Origin: an uncultured Eubacteriales bacterium
GTDB taxonomy: Bacteria; Bacillota; Clostridia; Christensenellales; Aristaeellaceae
NCBI GenBank assembly: GCA_902764915.1
Contig: CACWXY010000002.1
Span: 119,809 to 183,808 of the forward strand
Direction: 5' to 3'
DNA length: 64,000 nt
This document shows, one piece after another, positions 35,242 through 44,283 of the stretch. The notes under the pieces were generated by a model. That model saw only the letters and a program-made list of their open reading frames with translations. It had not been told where the DNA came from and ran no database searches. Position numbers and translations under genes: made by a program. How positions within the stretch are numbered: the first letter of the stretch is position 1; each line of letters begins with the position of its first letter.

Positions 35242-36189
35242 ATGGCAAAGTATGTATGCAAACGCATCGGCATGGCCATTCTGACCCTGCTGATCATTAC
35301 CTTTCTTTTGTTTTTCCTGGTTCGGATCATGCCCGGCAATCCTTTTCCGTCTGAACGCATGAGTGCGGAACAGATCGCGAACAAGCGTGCGGAAATGGGG
35401 CTGGATGATCCCATTCTTGTTCAGTTTGTGCGCTATATGTCCGGTGTGCTGCGCGGTGATTTCGGCAAAGGCACCTCCCTGTATAACGGTGCCCCTATTA
35501 AGACCGTTCTTTCCTCCGCCATCTCCAATTCCTTCCGTATCGGCGGCATTGCGATCCTTCTGGGAACTGCTGTCGGACTGATACTTGGAATTACAGCCGC
35601 CCTCCACAGAGGACGTTTTCTGGACAGCTTCTGCACGGTTTTCTCCATTCTGGGCGTCTGTGTGCCGTCCTATGTGTTTCTGATTTTCCTGCAGTACAAT
35701 TTTTCCTTTCGCATTCCTTTCTTCCCATATTTCTTTGACCCGTCCCGTTTCCTGTTCTCCTCCGTGATTCCCTCGCTTTCGCTGAGTCTGTTCACCATGT
35801 CCACGATCGCCCGGTTTACGCGTAATGAAATGGTGGAAGTCTTTGACAGCGATTATGTGCGCCTGGCAGAATCCAAAGGCATGTATGGACGGAATCTGGT
35901 CATGAAGCATGTGCTCCGCAATGCGCTCATCCCCATTGTCACTGTTCTCGCGCCGCTTGTGGTAGACCTTCTTACCGGTGCGCTGGTCGTAGAAAAGATC
36001 TATGGAATCAACGGCATCGGGAAACTGATGGTAGACGCGATCGCCGGAGAAGGCATTGACTACAATTATGTACTGGCACTGGGCATTCTTTACTCGGCAC
36101 TCTATATCGGAATTATGCTGATCGTAGACCTGCTCTACGGAGTCCTGGATCCGCGGATTCGTGTTTCTGCCAAGGAGGGGGATGCATAA
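35242..36189 (+). CDS. oppB: Oligopeptide ABC transporter permease OppB
   Basis: A 315-residue inner-membrane permease with six predicted helices. It opens with the OppB-typical KRIGMAILTLLIITFLLFFL segment and the RIMPGNPF motif. The EAA cytoplasmic loop that contacts the ATPase is seen as VRLAESKGMYGRNLVMKHVLRNA (in part), and the C-terminal YGVLDPRIR is characteristic. The stop overlaps the oppC start (TAATG). Confidence 0.93.
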   Translation: MAKYVCKRIGMAILTLLIITFLLFFLVRIMPGNPFPSERMSAEQIANKRAEMGLDDPILVQFVRYMSGVLRGDFGKGTSLYNGAPIKTVLSSAISNSFRIGGIAILLGTAVGLILGITAALHRGRFLDSFCTVFSILGVCVPSYVFLIFLQYNFSFRIPFFPYFFDPSRFLFSSVIPSLSLSLFTMSTIARFTRNEMVEVFDSDYVRLAESKGMYGRNLVMKHVLRNALIPIVTVLAPLVVDLLTGALVVEKIYGINGIGKLMVDAIAGEGIDYNYVLALGILYSALYIGIMLIVDLLYGVLDPRIRVSAKEGDA

Positions 36190-37199
36190 TGCAAAGTGGC
36201 TATACCCCGCAGAAGGGGGATTTCACATTTCTTCACAGACAGGATCTGTCCACTGACACGAACTTTGCCTCGCAGAGTTACTGGAAGGGCGTTTTCGTTC
36301 ATTTCTTTCATAACCGCCGCGCAGTGACAGGGCTTGTTATCGTACTTCTGATCCTTTTCTTTTCCCTGTTTGGTCCCGTAATGAACAGCTTCGGCTACCG
36401 CGATATCGTGCAGTACCGCAACGAGAACAACAAGCGTGTGGTCGCCAAAGGCATTGCCCCTCAGATACCAGCCCTGCACAGGCTGTTCACCGGTGAAGAA
36501 CTGGAAGGAAACTTCTCTGAGTATACATTCCTCTTTGGCACCGATGACCTGGGACGTGATCTGTGGACACGCACGTGGTACGGCGCGCGGGTATCCCTTC
36601 TCATTGCCTTTGTAACCATCATCATTGATATGATGATCGGCATGAGCTATGGCCTGATCTCCGGCTACTTCGGCGGAATGGTGGATAATGTCATGCAGCG
36701 GTTTGTGGAGATTGCCAACTCCATCCCGCGTCTGGTCATTGTCTCTGTACTCGCCATCTTCATGCCCAAAGGCATGGGGCTTGTTATCGTGGCACTGCTT
36801 CTTACGGAATGGATCGGCATGAGCAAGATCGCGCGTGCAGAAATGCTGAAGATCAAGGAGCAGGAATACGTTCTGGCATCCCGTACACTGGGGGCCGGCA
36901 ACGGACATATTATCTTTAAGGAAATCCTGCCCAATACCATCGGCCCGATCATTACACAGGTCATGTTTTCCATTCCCACCGCCATTTTTACAGAAGCTTT
37001 CCTCTCCTTTGTCGGTGTGGGTATTGTGCTTCCCCAGTGCTCGGTCGGTACGCTGATTGAGGACGGGTTTAACAATATCACCACATTGCCCTATCAGATT
37101 CTTCCGCCTATTCTGGTGCTTGCGCTTCTGATGCTCGGCTTTAACTTTATCGGCGACGGTCTGCGGGAAGCCCTGGCTCCGAAGCTGGAAGACATGTAA
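36189..37199 (+). CDS. oppC: Oligopeptide ABC transporter permease OppC
   Basis: A 336-residue permease. An extended N-terminal cytoplasmic tail (about 35 residues) leads to the first helix (AVTGLVIVLLILFFSLFGPV). The FGTDDLGRDLWTRTWYGARVSLLIA block is the OppC signature, and the EAA loop is seen around ILASRTLGAGNGHIIFKEILPN-like residues (VLASRTLGAGNGHII). A C-terminal GDGLREALAPKLE is typical. AAGGAGG lies upstream within the end of oppB. Confidence 0.93.
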   Translation: MQSGYTPQKGDFTFLHRQDLSTDTNFASQSYWKGVFVHFFHNRRAVTGLVIVLLILFFSLFGPVMNSFGYRDIVQYRNENNKRVVAKGIAPQIPALHRLFTGEELEGNFSEYTFLFGTDDLGRDLWTRTWYGARVSLLIAFVTIIIDMMIGMSYGLISGYFGGMVDNVMQRFVEIANSIPRLVIVSVLAIFMPKGMGLVIVALLLTEWIGMSKIARAEMLKIKEQEYVLASRTLGAGNGHIIFKEILPNTIGPIITQVMFSIPTAIFTEAFLSFVGVGIVLPQCSVGTLIEDGFNNITTLPYQILPPILVLALLMLGFNFIGDGLREALAPKLEDM

Positions 37200-37213
37200 G
37201 GGAGAGATGATCC

Positions 37214-38296
37214 ATGAGCGAAAACAAGACCATTCTGGATATCCGCAACCTGGATATCTCTTTTAAAACGCATGCCGGTGTCGTTCATGCCATCCGCGGT
37301 GTAAACCTGGACCTGTGCAAAGGAGAAACCGTCGCCATTGTCGGTGAGAGCGGTTCCGGAAAAAGCGTAACCATGAAAGCCGCCATGGGCCTTCTTGACA
37401 GCAATGCCTCCGTCAATTCCGGAGAAATCCTGTATACATATACCAATGACCAGGGGGTCGAAAAAACCGTAGACCTTCTGAAGATGAGCAAGAAGGAACT
37501 ACGCCAGCATATCAACGGCAAACGGATTGCCATGGTATTTCAGGACCCCATGACCAGCCTTGACCCCACCATGACGATCGGCAAGCAAATCATGGAAAGC
37601 ATGTTCCTTCACAGAAAACTGTCCAAGGACGCGGCGAAAGCCCGTGCCCTGGAGCTTCTGCAGCTGGTCGGTATCACCGATGCCGAAAAGCGATTCAGAC
37701 ACTATCCGCATCAGCTGTCCGGCGGCATGCGCCAGCGGGTCGTCATTGCCATCGCGCTGAGCGCGGACCCGGATATTCTCATCTGTGACGAGCCCACCAC
37801 CGCACTGGATGTCACCATACAGGCGAAGATTCTGGAGCTGATCATGGACATACAGAGAAAGATGAAACTCTCCGTGATCTACATCACCCATGACCTGGGC
37901 GTGGTGGCCAAGGTCGCAGATTATGTCAATGTCATGTATGCCGGCAAAATTGTTGAGGTCGGAAACGTAAACGAAATCTTTTTCGAGCCCAAGCATCCCT
38001 ATACCTGGGGCTTGCTGTCCGCCATGCCGGACATGGACACGGATGATGACCGGCTATACTCCATTCCAGGAAGCCCGCCCAATCTTCTGCATGAGCCCAA
38101 GGGTGATGCGTTTGCAGCCCGGAACCAGTTTGCCATGACCATTGACGAGAAAGAAGAGCCTCCTATGTTTCAGGTGTCGCGCACACATTCTGCCGCCACG
38201 TGGCTTCTGCATCCGGATGCGCCGAAAGTGGAGATGCCCAAAGAACTGGAAGCCCGCCTTGCACGCGCCAGAAAAGAGGTGGAGAAATACTTATGA
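37214..38296 (+). CDS. oppD: Oligopeptide ABC transporter ATP-binding protein OppD
   Basis: A 360-residue ATPase. Walker A is GESGSGKSV near residue 40, signature [15 protein letters not shown], Walker [15 protein letters not shown], and the switch His in [14 protein letters not shown]. The C-terminal oligopeptide/dipeptide extension begins about residue 255 ([20 protein letters not shown], then GSPPNL). In related proteins this region carries an iron-sulfur Cys motif; here the expected Cys residues are not apparent. GGGAGAGATG precedes the start. Confidence 0.93.
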   Translation: MSENKTILDIRNLDISFKTHAGVVHAIRGVNLDLCKGETVAIVGESGSGKSVTMKAAMGLLDSNASVNSGEILYTYTNDQGVEKTVDLLKMSKKELRQHINGKRIAMVFQDPMTSLDPTMTIGKQIMESMFLHRKLSKDAAKARALELLQLVGITDAEKRFRHYPHQLSGGMRQRVVIAIALSADPDILICDEPTTALDVTIQAKILELIMDIQRKMKLSVIYITHDLGVVAKVADYVNVMYAGKIVEVGNVNEIFFEPKHPYTWGLLSAMPDMDTDDDRLYSIPGSPPNLLHEPKGDAFAARNQFAMTIDEKEEPPMFQVSRTHSAATWLLHPDAPKVEMPKELEARLARARKEVEKYL

Positions 38297-39210
38297 CCGA
38301 ACCCCTGCTGAAAGTTGAAAACCTGATGCAGCACTTTCCGGTGTCCCGCTCCTATACCGTCAAGGCGGTCAACGGTGTTTCCTTCTCCATTTATCCCGGG
38401 GAAACCTACGGTCTGGTAGGCGAATCCGGTTCCGGTAAGACAACCGTGGGACGTTCCGTCATTCGGCTGTATCAGCCTACTGCCGGAATCATCACTTTTG
38501 AAGGCCGGACCATTTCCGGAAAACTGGACCGTGAAACACGGGAGCTTCTCCGCCGGGATATGCAGATGATATTCCAGGATCCCATGGCCAGTCTGAATCC
38601 GCGAAAAAAAGTAGCGGATATCATCGGCGAGGGACTGGATATTCATAAGATGGTGCCTTCCAAAACCGAGCGCGCAGCCCTTATAGGACATATGCTGCAG
38701 AAGGTAGGGCTTTCCCCCGAGCATGCGGCGCGATATCCGCACCAGTTCTCCGGGGGCCAGCGGCAGCGTGTGGGGATTGCCAGAGCGCTGATCATGAATC
38801 CGAAGCTGATCATTGCTGATGAATGCATTTCCGCACTGGATGTGTCCATTCAGGCACAGGTTGTGAACCTGATGAAGGATATTCAGGATGAGACCGGGTG
38901 TGCCTATCTGTTCATCGCACATGACCTGAGCATGGTCAAATATATCTCTGACCGGATCGGTGTCCTTCATCTGGGATATATGGTGGAGTCCGGAAGCAAG
39001 GAAGAAATCTTCTCCCATCCCATCCACCCCTACACACGTTCCCTGCTTTCTGCAATTCCGCACCCCAATCCGGAGATTGAGAAGCGCCGCACCGCCCTTG
39101 TCTATGACTATGCCACCTCTGGGATCGACTATGCCAAAGGCACAGACCACCTGATTGATGGCACACATCACGTGCTCGCCACTCCCGAAGAACTGAAGCG
39201 TTGGCTTTAA
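38293..39210 (+). CDS. oppF: Oligopeptide ABC transporter ATP-binding protein OppF
   Basis: About 305 residues, the partner ATPase. The start ATG overlaps the oppD stop by four bases. Motifs: GESGSGKTTVGRSVIRL (Walker A), FQDPMASLNPRKKV (typical of OppF), FSGGQRQRVGIARAL (signature), LIIADECISALDVSIQAQVV (Walker B, with Cys where Pro is usual), and IAHDLSMVKYISD. The short C-terminus ends LATPEELKRWL. It completes oppABCDF. Confidence 0.92.
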   Translation: MTEPLLKVENLMQHFPVSRSYTVKAVNGVSFSIYPGETYGLVGESGSGKTTVGRSVIRLYQPTAGIITFEGRTISGKLDRETRELLRRDMQMIFQDPMASLNPRKKVADIIGEGLDIHKMVPSKTERAALIGHMLQKVGLSPEHAARYPHQFSGGQRQRVGIARALIMNPKLIIADECISALDVSIQAQVVNLMKDIQDETGCAYLFIAHDLSMVKYISDRIGVLHLGYMVESGSKEEIFSHPIHPYTRSLLSAIPHPNPEIEKRRTALVYDYATSGIDYAKGTDHLIDGTHHVLATPEELKRWL

Positions 39211-39234
39211 AAGCGGAGTATTCCTGTACATGTA

Positions 39235-39285
39235 GCGAAAACGGATCCTGTACCAGGCTTTGCCCCGGTCCGGATCCGTTTTCGC
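39235..39285 (+). terminator. Long stem-loop after oppF
   Basis: A perfect 14-bp repeat (GCGAAAACGGATCC / GGATCCGTTTTCGC) encloses a 23-base GC-rich loop, 24 bases beyond oppF. There is no T run after the stem beyond the TTTT within it, so it may be a weak terminator or an mRNA 3'-end protector. Confidence 0.6.
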
Positions 39286-39355
39286 ATTCATATAGATCAA
39301 TCATGGTGAGCATTATTCAAGGTACCAGCGGAAAGAAGGGGTTCCCTGAAAAGTA

Positions 39356-39922
39356 TCAGAAGCGAAACACAATTCCCACCACAGCCGAAATCGCCAGGAA
39401 TACAATCGGACTCCATTTGAGTTTTCTCTGTCCGATGAACACCAGAATACCCAGTATTATCGCTTTCCAGATAAACAGATCTCCGATCTGCCCGCTGGCA
39501 GCATACGCAGACAGATTCACCAGCGCCACCTTGGCCACATTAATCCCTGCCGCCGTAATCATGGCAATAGAAGCCGGCCTCAGTCCGTAGAAAGCACCTT
39601 CCACCATAGGATTATCGCGGAACTTCTTCAGGAAGCGGGCAATAATGAGAATGATAATCAGCGACGGCGCAGCCAGCGACAATGTCGCAAGAATACCGCC
39701 AATCACGCCCGCTGTCTGAAAGCCGGCATAGGTTGACATGTTGATTCCGATGGCACCGGGAGTGGACTCCGAAATGGCGATCATGTCCGCCACATCCGCA
39801 TGGCTGAACCAGCCATAGGTGTCAGAAATCTCATACAGAAACGGAAGCGTTGCCAGGCCTCCGCCCACGGAGAACAGTCCTGTCTTAAAGAAGGCAAGCA
39901 TCATCTGCAGCAGTTTCATCAT
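39356..39922 (-). CDS. Chromate transporter family protein, second short subunit
   Basis: About 188 residues, one CHR domain (PF02417-type) with around five helices. It shows FFKTGLFSVGGGLATLPFL at the N-terminus and ISESTPGAIGINMSTYAGF, both CHR hallmarks. Paired short CHR proteins are known to work together, as in Bacillus subtilis YwrA/YwrB, and can export chromate; other anions are possible. The start overlaps the preceding subunit by four bases (ATGA) after GGAGGG. Confidence 0.88.
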   Translation of the reverse strand: MMKLLQMMLAFFKTGLFSVGGGLATLPFLYEISDTYGWFSHADVADMIAISESTPGAIGINMSTYAGFQTAGVIGGILATLSLAAPSLIIILIIARFLKKFRDNPMVEGAFYGLRPASIAMITAAGINVAKVALVNLSAYAASGQIGDLFIWKAIILGILVFIGQRKLKWSPIVFLAISAVVGIVFRF

Positions 39923-40491
39923 GCTTTCCCTCCTTCTGCCTTCCGATTCTTCAGGCGTGAAAAGACAATGCCCAGAATACCGGCCGTGATCACCAGAACC
40001 GCTGCCGGAATCTTCACCGAAAGCCAGCCTGAGAAAGCATGGAGCGCAAAAATAGCCAGGTACATGGCGAGGGTAATCGGGTCCACTACCGACTTTTTCC
40101 AGAGCTTCAGTACTGCCTGGATAATCAGCACACACACGCATACCCGAATCCCCGCAAATGCGTGCTGCACAACCTCATACTGGGCAAAATTCGTAAGAAA
40201 GGCGGCGATAGCCAGAATAATCGCGATCGGTCCCATCAGAAATCCCAGCGTGGCAACCAGCGCCCCTTTGACACCCGCGCGTTTTTCCCCGATAAAGGTA
40301 GAGACATTCAGCGCAATAATCCCGGGCGTGCACTGACCGATCGAAAAATAATCCCGCAGATCATCCATGGTTGTCCACTTCCGCTTATCAACCAGTTCTC
40401 TTTCCAGAAGCGGCAGCATGGCATACCCGCCGCCAAAGTTCACACATCCTATTTTGACAAAGGTCACAAACAGTTCCCATAAGTCCTTCAA
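39919..40491 (-). CDS. Chromate transporter family protein, first short subunit
   Basis: A 190-residue single CHR domain: FVTFVKIGCVNFGGGYAMLP at the N-terminus and FSIGQCTPGIIALNVSTFIG, parallel to the motifs of its partner. It begins with TTG behind AGGAAGG and ends overlapping the second subunit. The two halves should be oriented oppositely in the membrane, but I cannot show this from the sequence. Confidence 0.87.
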   Translation of the reverse strand: MKDLWELFVTFVKIGCVNFGGGYAMLPLLERELVDKRKWTTMDDLRDYFSIGQCTPGIIALNVSTFIGEKRAGVKGALVATLGFLMGPIAIILAIAAFLTNFAQYEVVQHAFAGIRVCVCVLIIQAVLKLWKKSVVDPITLAMYLAIFALHAFSGWLSVKIPAAVLVITAGILGIVFSRLKNRKAEGGKA

Positions 40492-40523
40492 AACATCCTT
40501 CCTCCTCCCGGCATGTTCATAGC

Positions 40524-40552
40524 AGTATAGGATATATCTTTAATGTGCACAA
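40524..40552 (-). promoter_or_regulatory. Promoter of the chromate transporter pair
   Basis: On the minus strand TTGTGC, 17 bases and TATACT. The -35 box overlaps the last codons of the upstream phosphodiester glycosidase gene. Confidence 0.6.
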
Positions 40553-41877
40553 TACCGTAAGCCGCTGGGAATCGCTCTTTCCATCTCCGTTCCATCCGCA
40601 TGCCGATCCGCCAGCTGCAGATGCCGCTGGGAAGACAGGAGAATCTGGGCAGACCCGCCACCGTCAATATGGATTCCATCGCGCATACCCAGGAAGGCAC
40701 ATGTTTCGTTGGTTTCCTGGAGTGTGGCCCCTCGGCTGTGCTGCCCGGGAACATAGCCCACCTTCGGTGCGCCTTCTGCCCAGATCAGCATCGGCTGCGC
40801 ATGCCGGTCACAGCCGATGACCATGCGTGCGGCACGGGCCTGTGTGAACTTTCTGCTGTACAGTGTCGGGGGATACGCTCGCCTGGGTCCCATAACAATC
40901 CCAGGATGGAAAAAGGCTGCATCCATGGAATCCGTCGGTATACCGCTCTGCACCGCACTGCAGCCACCCTGTATGCCAAACTGCACATTTTCCCAGTCTC
41001 TGTAGACGACATGCATGCCAGGCTCCATCGGAACCGCTTTTTGGGTCTGCACGACCAGCCCGGAAGCTGGTACGATCGTCTTTCCGCCGGCATGCACCGC
41101 TGCGACCCGATCCCCGATCAGAACCAGATCCTGGCCGGAAACTGCCGGCGTCCGGAAGACGTTCGGACGCATATGGAAAATACAGTCTGCGCCTTCTGTG
41201 AACGTGTATGTGCCGATACTGATTCTGCGCAGCCTGGTCCGCGTCACCTGTACCTTTCCCTGATTGTCCACCAGCAGAACCGGTCTGTCATACAGCGGAG
41301 GGCGTCTGACGATGCCGTCCTGTATCATCAGACCAAAAGGCTGGCCGATATGATCATAGGGCGAAGCACAGTCAAAAGGATTCATGATGAAAAAGGATGC
41401 ATTGCACAGAAGGCTTCCCTCCGATGCATGGGCACTGAGATACCCCATCTCTGTGCCTACGGGTATCACTGTCAGACCGGGACGTTTCCCTCTGATCACG
41501 TATGCCATGCCTGTTTCCTGCAGATGCTGCCATAACGCCTGAGCCGCCTCTGTCACGCCGTGCACTTTTCCATTCCTGCATACAAGGTTCCCTGACAGTA
41601 TCTGCCGGGCATGCACAAGCGTATCCTGTACGCTTCCCACAAAGGGCAGATCCTGGGTCTTTTTCACTGCAGGCGCAGGGCTCTGGAACAGAATCATATC
41701 CGGGAAAAGCCAGGGACAGGCCGGTACCAGAAAACGCCGATAAATATCCGCTACGCCCGGCAGTCCCGCGCCGTTTCCCGGTGAGATTTCAGAAAACCCC
41801 CGGAATGTATCCAGATGTACCACCTGATACTTCTGTATTTCGTCCCCATATTGCTTTACGTATAGACTGTGCTTCAT
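40540..41877 (-). CDS. Phosphodiester glycosidase-family (NAGPA) protein, non-secreted
   Basis: About 445 residues, starting at ATG 41877 after AAGGAAAC. No signal peptide is seen (MKHSLYVKQYGDEIQKYQVV). The C-terminal half carries the NAGPA/DUF2233 pattern: SRKFTQARAARMVIGCDRHA, MLIWAEGA, and the hallmark GMRDGIHIDGGGSAQILL near the end. An earlier ASFFIMNPFD segment corresponds to the family's ACDGDYF-like core. It is only distantly similar to the secreted copy at 7648-8604. A cytoplasmic place is unusual for the family. The exact substrate is unknown. Confidence 0.75.
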   Translation of the reverse strand: MKHSLYVKQYGDEIQKYQVVHLDTFRGFSEISPGNGAGLPGVADIYRRFLVPACPWLFPDMILFQSPAPAVKKTQDLPFVGSVQDTLVHARQILSGNLVCRNGKVHGVTEAAQALWQHLQETGMAYVIRGKRPGLTVIPVGTEMGYLSAHASEGSLLCNASFFIMNPFDCASPYDHIGQPFGLMIQDGIVRRPPLYDRPVLLVDNQGKVQVTRTRLRRISIGTYTFTEGADCIFHMRPNVFRTPAVSGQDLVLIGDRVAAVHAGGKTIVPASGLVVQTQKAVPMEPGMHVVYRDWENVQFGIQGGCSAVQSGIPTDSMDAAFFHPGIVMGPRRAYPPTLYSRKFTQARAARMVIGCDRHAQPMLIWAEGAPKVGYVPGQHSRGATLQETNETCAFLGMRDGIHIDGGGSAQILLSSQRHLQLADRHADGTEMERAIPSGLRYCAH

Positions 41878-42111
41878 GACTGTTTCCTTCACTTCCTGTG
41901 TCTCGATCCACACATGCCGCTTTCATAAAGACAGTAAGTGCGGGAAGTTATGCACCATCCTCTTTTCGCATCTACAGCCGTATTATACCATTGATTTCTT
42001 TTTCGTCTCCATCACACATTCCTGCTTAAGAAGGGATGCCTTCAGGCTTTGTTTTTCACATGCACGCTTCTGCTTCCATGTATGCGTACAGAAATGCTTC
42101 TGCGCAAATCT
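41878..42111. other. Intergenic region between divergent genes
   Basis: No gene recognised. TACTGTCTTTATG on the minus strand and several T-rich tracts are present, but no promoter for the minus-strand glycosidase could be fixed with confidence. Confidence 0.4.
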
Positions 42112-42140
42112 TTGCCAAACAGAAGGTATAGGCTTATAAT
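42112..42140 (+). promoter_or_regulatory. Strong promoter of the degV gene
   Basis: TTGCCA, a 17-base spacer and a perfect TATAAT give one of the best promoters in the window, 87 bases before the start. Confidence 0.8.
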
Positions 42141-42226
42141 ATGAAAAGACAGTCACGGTTTACATTCCTGTAAACAGCAGCCGTCTTCTTTGCATCATTC
42201 ATTCACTTAGCGGAGGCTTATTATTC

Positions 42227-43090
42227 ATGTCATTTGCTGTCTTTGCGGATGGTACTGCCAACCTGCCAAACGCCATGCTGGAAGGGATTACCCTTCTCCC
42301 CTGTGATTATACCAGAGACGGAAAACCTGAAACATATACAGGCGATCTGTCCTCTTTTGATGTACATGCCTACTATGAATCCCTGCGCCAGGGAACCGTG
42401 ATTCAGACTTCCCTCCTCAATACACATCTGTTTGTCAGCTACTTTACCCCCGTTGTTCAGGAAGGTCAGGACATTATCTATGTCTCCATGAGTTCCGGCA
42501 TCAGCGGCACCTACTATGCTGCCATAGCCGCCGCACAGGAGGTTATGGAACAGTTTCCGGAGCGCTATGTACATATCGTGGACTCACACGGCTGCGGGTT
42601 CGGCTGCGGCCTCCTTGCCAGGAAAGCCGCAGATCTGTCTCTGGCGGGCATGAGTGCCCGTGAAGCTGGTGCCATCGTAGATGCGGAAGTACCTCATACC
42701 TGTCAGTATTTTACGGTAGATGATCTCGCTTTTCTCCAGCGGACCGGCCGTGTCAGCGGCGTTACCGCAGCGATCGGCACCATACTCAATATCAAGCCCA
42801 TTCTCTACGGCGACAAGACCGGGCATATCGTTTCCTGTGCCAAAGTCCGCGGCCGAGGCAAATCCCTGGATGCCCTGATTCAGAAATATAAGGAAAAGCA
42901 TATTCCCGAAGAGCATCCCCTGATCTGCATTTCCCATGGCGACTGCCTGTCGGATGCAGAAAAGCTCCGAGACATGGTCCTTCGCATCACACCGGATGCG
43001 CGCATTGTTCTCGCTGCGCACGAGCCTTTTTCCGGAGCGCATGTCGGTCCCGGCATGCTGGCGCTTTTCTTCCGCGGTACAGAGAGGTAA
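42227..43090 (+). CDS. DegV-family fatty-acid-binding protein (FakB-like)
   Basis: A 287-residue cytoplasmic protein. DegV/FakB proteins hold a fatty acid for phosphorylation by the kinase FakA, so exogenous fatty acids can enter phospholipids. The family pattern is clear: FADGTANLPNAML (usually DSTADLP), IQTSLLN in place of TSQPS, VSMSSGISGTYYAA, HIVDSHGCGFGCGLLA, LAFLQRTGRVSG, and ISHGDCLSDAE. GGAGG precedes the ATG. It is monocistronic with its own promoter and terminator. Confidence 0.9.
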   Translation: MSFAVFADGTANLPNAMLEGITLLPCDYTRDGKPETYTGDLSSFDVHAYYESLRQGTVIQTSLLNTHLFVSYFTPVVQEGQDIIYVSMSSGISGTYYAAIAAAQEVMEQFPERYVHIVDSHGCGFGCGLLARKAADLSLAGMSAREAGAIVDAEVPHTCQYFTVDDLAFLQRTGRVSGVTAAIGTILNIKPILYGDKTGHIVSCAKVRGRGKSLDALIQKYKEKHIPEEHPLICISHGDCLSDAEKLRDMVLRITPDARIVLAAHEPFSGAHVGPGMLALFFRGTER

Positions 43091-43100
43091 AACCAAAAAT

Positions 43101-43137
43101 CGGGGATGGAGTCGTTTTCCATCCCCGTGCTTTTTTA
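43101..43137. terminator. Bidirectional terminator after degV
   Basis: CGGGGATGGA and TCCATCCCCG form a 10-bp stem with a 7-base loop. TGCTTTTTTA follows on the plus strand and ATTTTTGG on the minus strand, so it also ends the acidic-protein gene opposite. Confidence 0.87.
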
Positions 43138-44109
43138 TTTCATATCCTTACCCAGATCTTCCAGGAAGTTTCCGATACCGCTGACGACCTTGCCTACCCC
43201 TTTACCCAGGCTTTCCATCCACTGATCAACCTGCGTTCCTGCACTGCGCGAGGCCTTTTCCAGCTGATCAGTTGCCTGATTCAGTGTCTGATCCAGTTCT
43301 TCCTGTCCGCTCTGTACAGCTTTTTCCATCTTTTCCGCAGACGCATCTGCCTTCTTCAGCATATCATCCAGGAAATCATCTGCCTTCTGGGCAGCCTCTT
43401 TCACCGCACTGTGTACGTTTTCCATTGCCTCATCAAGGTTCAGCGCAGGTGCTGTACGTTCCCGCACAGGCGTAGGATCTGCGGATCCATAATGAACCGT
43501 TTCTTCCTCATCCGGCGTATCCATGACAGGCACCTCGCGGCGGAATGTCTGATACTGTGCGGCCTCATCCGGTGAGGGATCCTTCACGGGTTCCTCTTCT
43601 GCCTTGTCTTCCTCCGCGGTTTCTTCCGCATTCTCTTCTTTTTCGTTTTCCGTTGCCTCTTCTGTTTCTTCGCAGGCTTCTTCACACACCGGAGCATCTA
43701 CTGGAGGCGCTTTCTCTTCTGCCGCTTCCGGGGCTTCAGCGGTTTCTGCCTCCTCCGCTGTGCTTTCCTTCTTTTCCTCGCAGGCATTGTCCTCATCCTC
43801 GCTGGAAATGTCCGCTTTCACCTGCCCGCCCTTTTTCTCTGTCTCCGCAGGCTTCAGGGCTGCAATCTTTTCCTCCACCTCGGTCAGTTCCTTCAGGATC
43901 GTTTCAATCGCTTCTGGGAACTGCGCCCCGGTCTTCCAGACCTCCAGGACTTTCGGGGCCAGGCTTTCCACCAGTTCATCCCTGCGCGCATACAGTCCCA
44001 TTTCATTGGCCTTATTCTTGGTTGCATTGGCTATACTGTCAGCCGCCAGTCCAATACCCTCATTGATCTTCTTCCAGGCATCCGCCATTACTTTCGAAAT
44101 ATCACTCAT
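43135..44109 (-). CDS. Highly acidic hypothetical protein with helical ends
   Basis: A 324-residue protein with no signal peptide or membrane helix. The first 90 residues are helical (MADAWKKINEGIGLAADSIA, then RDELVESLAPKVLEVWKTG and LTEVEEKIAAL). Residues 95-180 are a disordered Glu/Ala/Pro/Asp tract. The last 110 residues form amphipathic or coiled-coil helices (AMENVHSAVKEAAQKADDFL, ELDQTLNQATDQLEKASRSA) ending GIGNFLEDLGKDMK. The N-terminus resembles small stress-type or scaffold proteins common in Bacillota, but I cannot name a family. It could be a scaffold or membrane-surface protein. Gene orientation is supported by normal codons and the flanking terminator. Confidence 0.7.
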   Translation of the reverse strand: MSDISKVMADAWKKINEGIGLAADSIANATKNKANEMGLYARRDELVESLAPKVLEVWKTGAQFPEAIETILKELTEVEEKIAALKPAETEKKGGQVKADISSEDEDNACEEKKESTAEEAETAEAPEAAEEKAPPVDAPVCEEACEETEEATENEKEENAEETAEEDKAEEEPVKDPSPDEAAQYQTFRREVPVMDTPDEEETVHYGSADPTPVRERTAPALNLDEAMENVHSAVKEAAQKADDFLDDMLKKADASAEKMEKAVQSGQEELDQTLNQATDQLEKASRSAGTQVDQWMESLGKGVGKVVSGIGNFLEDLGKDMK

Positions 44110-44241
44110 AGCTATGTACCTCCATACACCATTGTCACAGACAGCTTGCCGGTCTGTGTATCTATCCTTTTCTGCTTTTCGGGATCAATTCCTGCCTCAT
44201 TCTCTGCACCTTAATGAGACTCTAATCCCCCTCTCATAAAT

Positions 44242-44275
44242 AAAAAGCATTCCCCCCATTAGAGAGGGAACGCTT
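44242..44275 (-). terminator. Terminator of the transketolase operon
   Basis: On the minus strand AAGCGTTCCC pairs with GGGAATGCTT (one G-T pair, 11-base loop) and is followed by TTTATT, 9 bases past the stop. Confidence 0.75.
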
Positions 44276-44283
44276 CTTTCTCA

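Noticed and set aside
34066..35910. A 614-codon open frame antisense to oppA/oppB
   Set aside because: It lies wholly opposite well-recognised transporter genes, has no ribosome site, and its His/Gly/Arg-rich composition is that of a codon-bias shadow.
39235..39285. Long oppF stem-loop as an attachment site or mobile-element end
   Set aside because: There is no integrase, direct repeat or partner sequence nearby; a 3'-end hairpin of the opp transcript is simpler.
43604..44239. Ser/Phe-rich open frame antisense to the acidic protein
   Set aside because: The low-complexity Glu/Ala tract of the sense gene produces Ser/Phe/Leu runs in antisense. The sense strand has the better start, composition and terminator.
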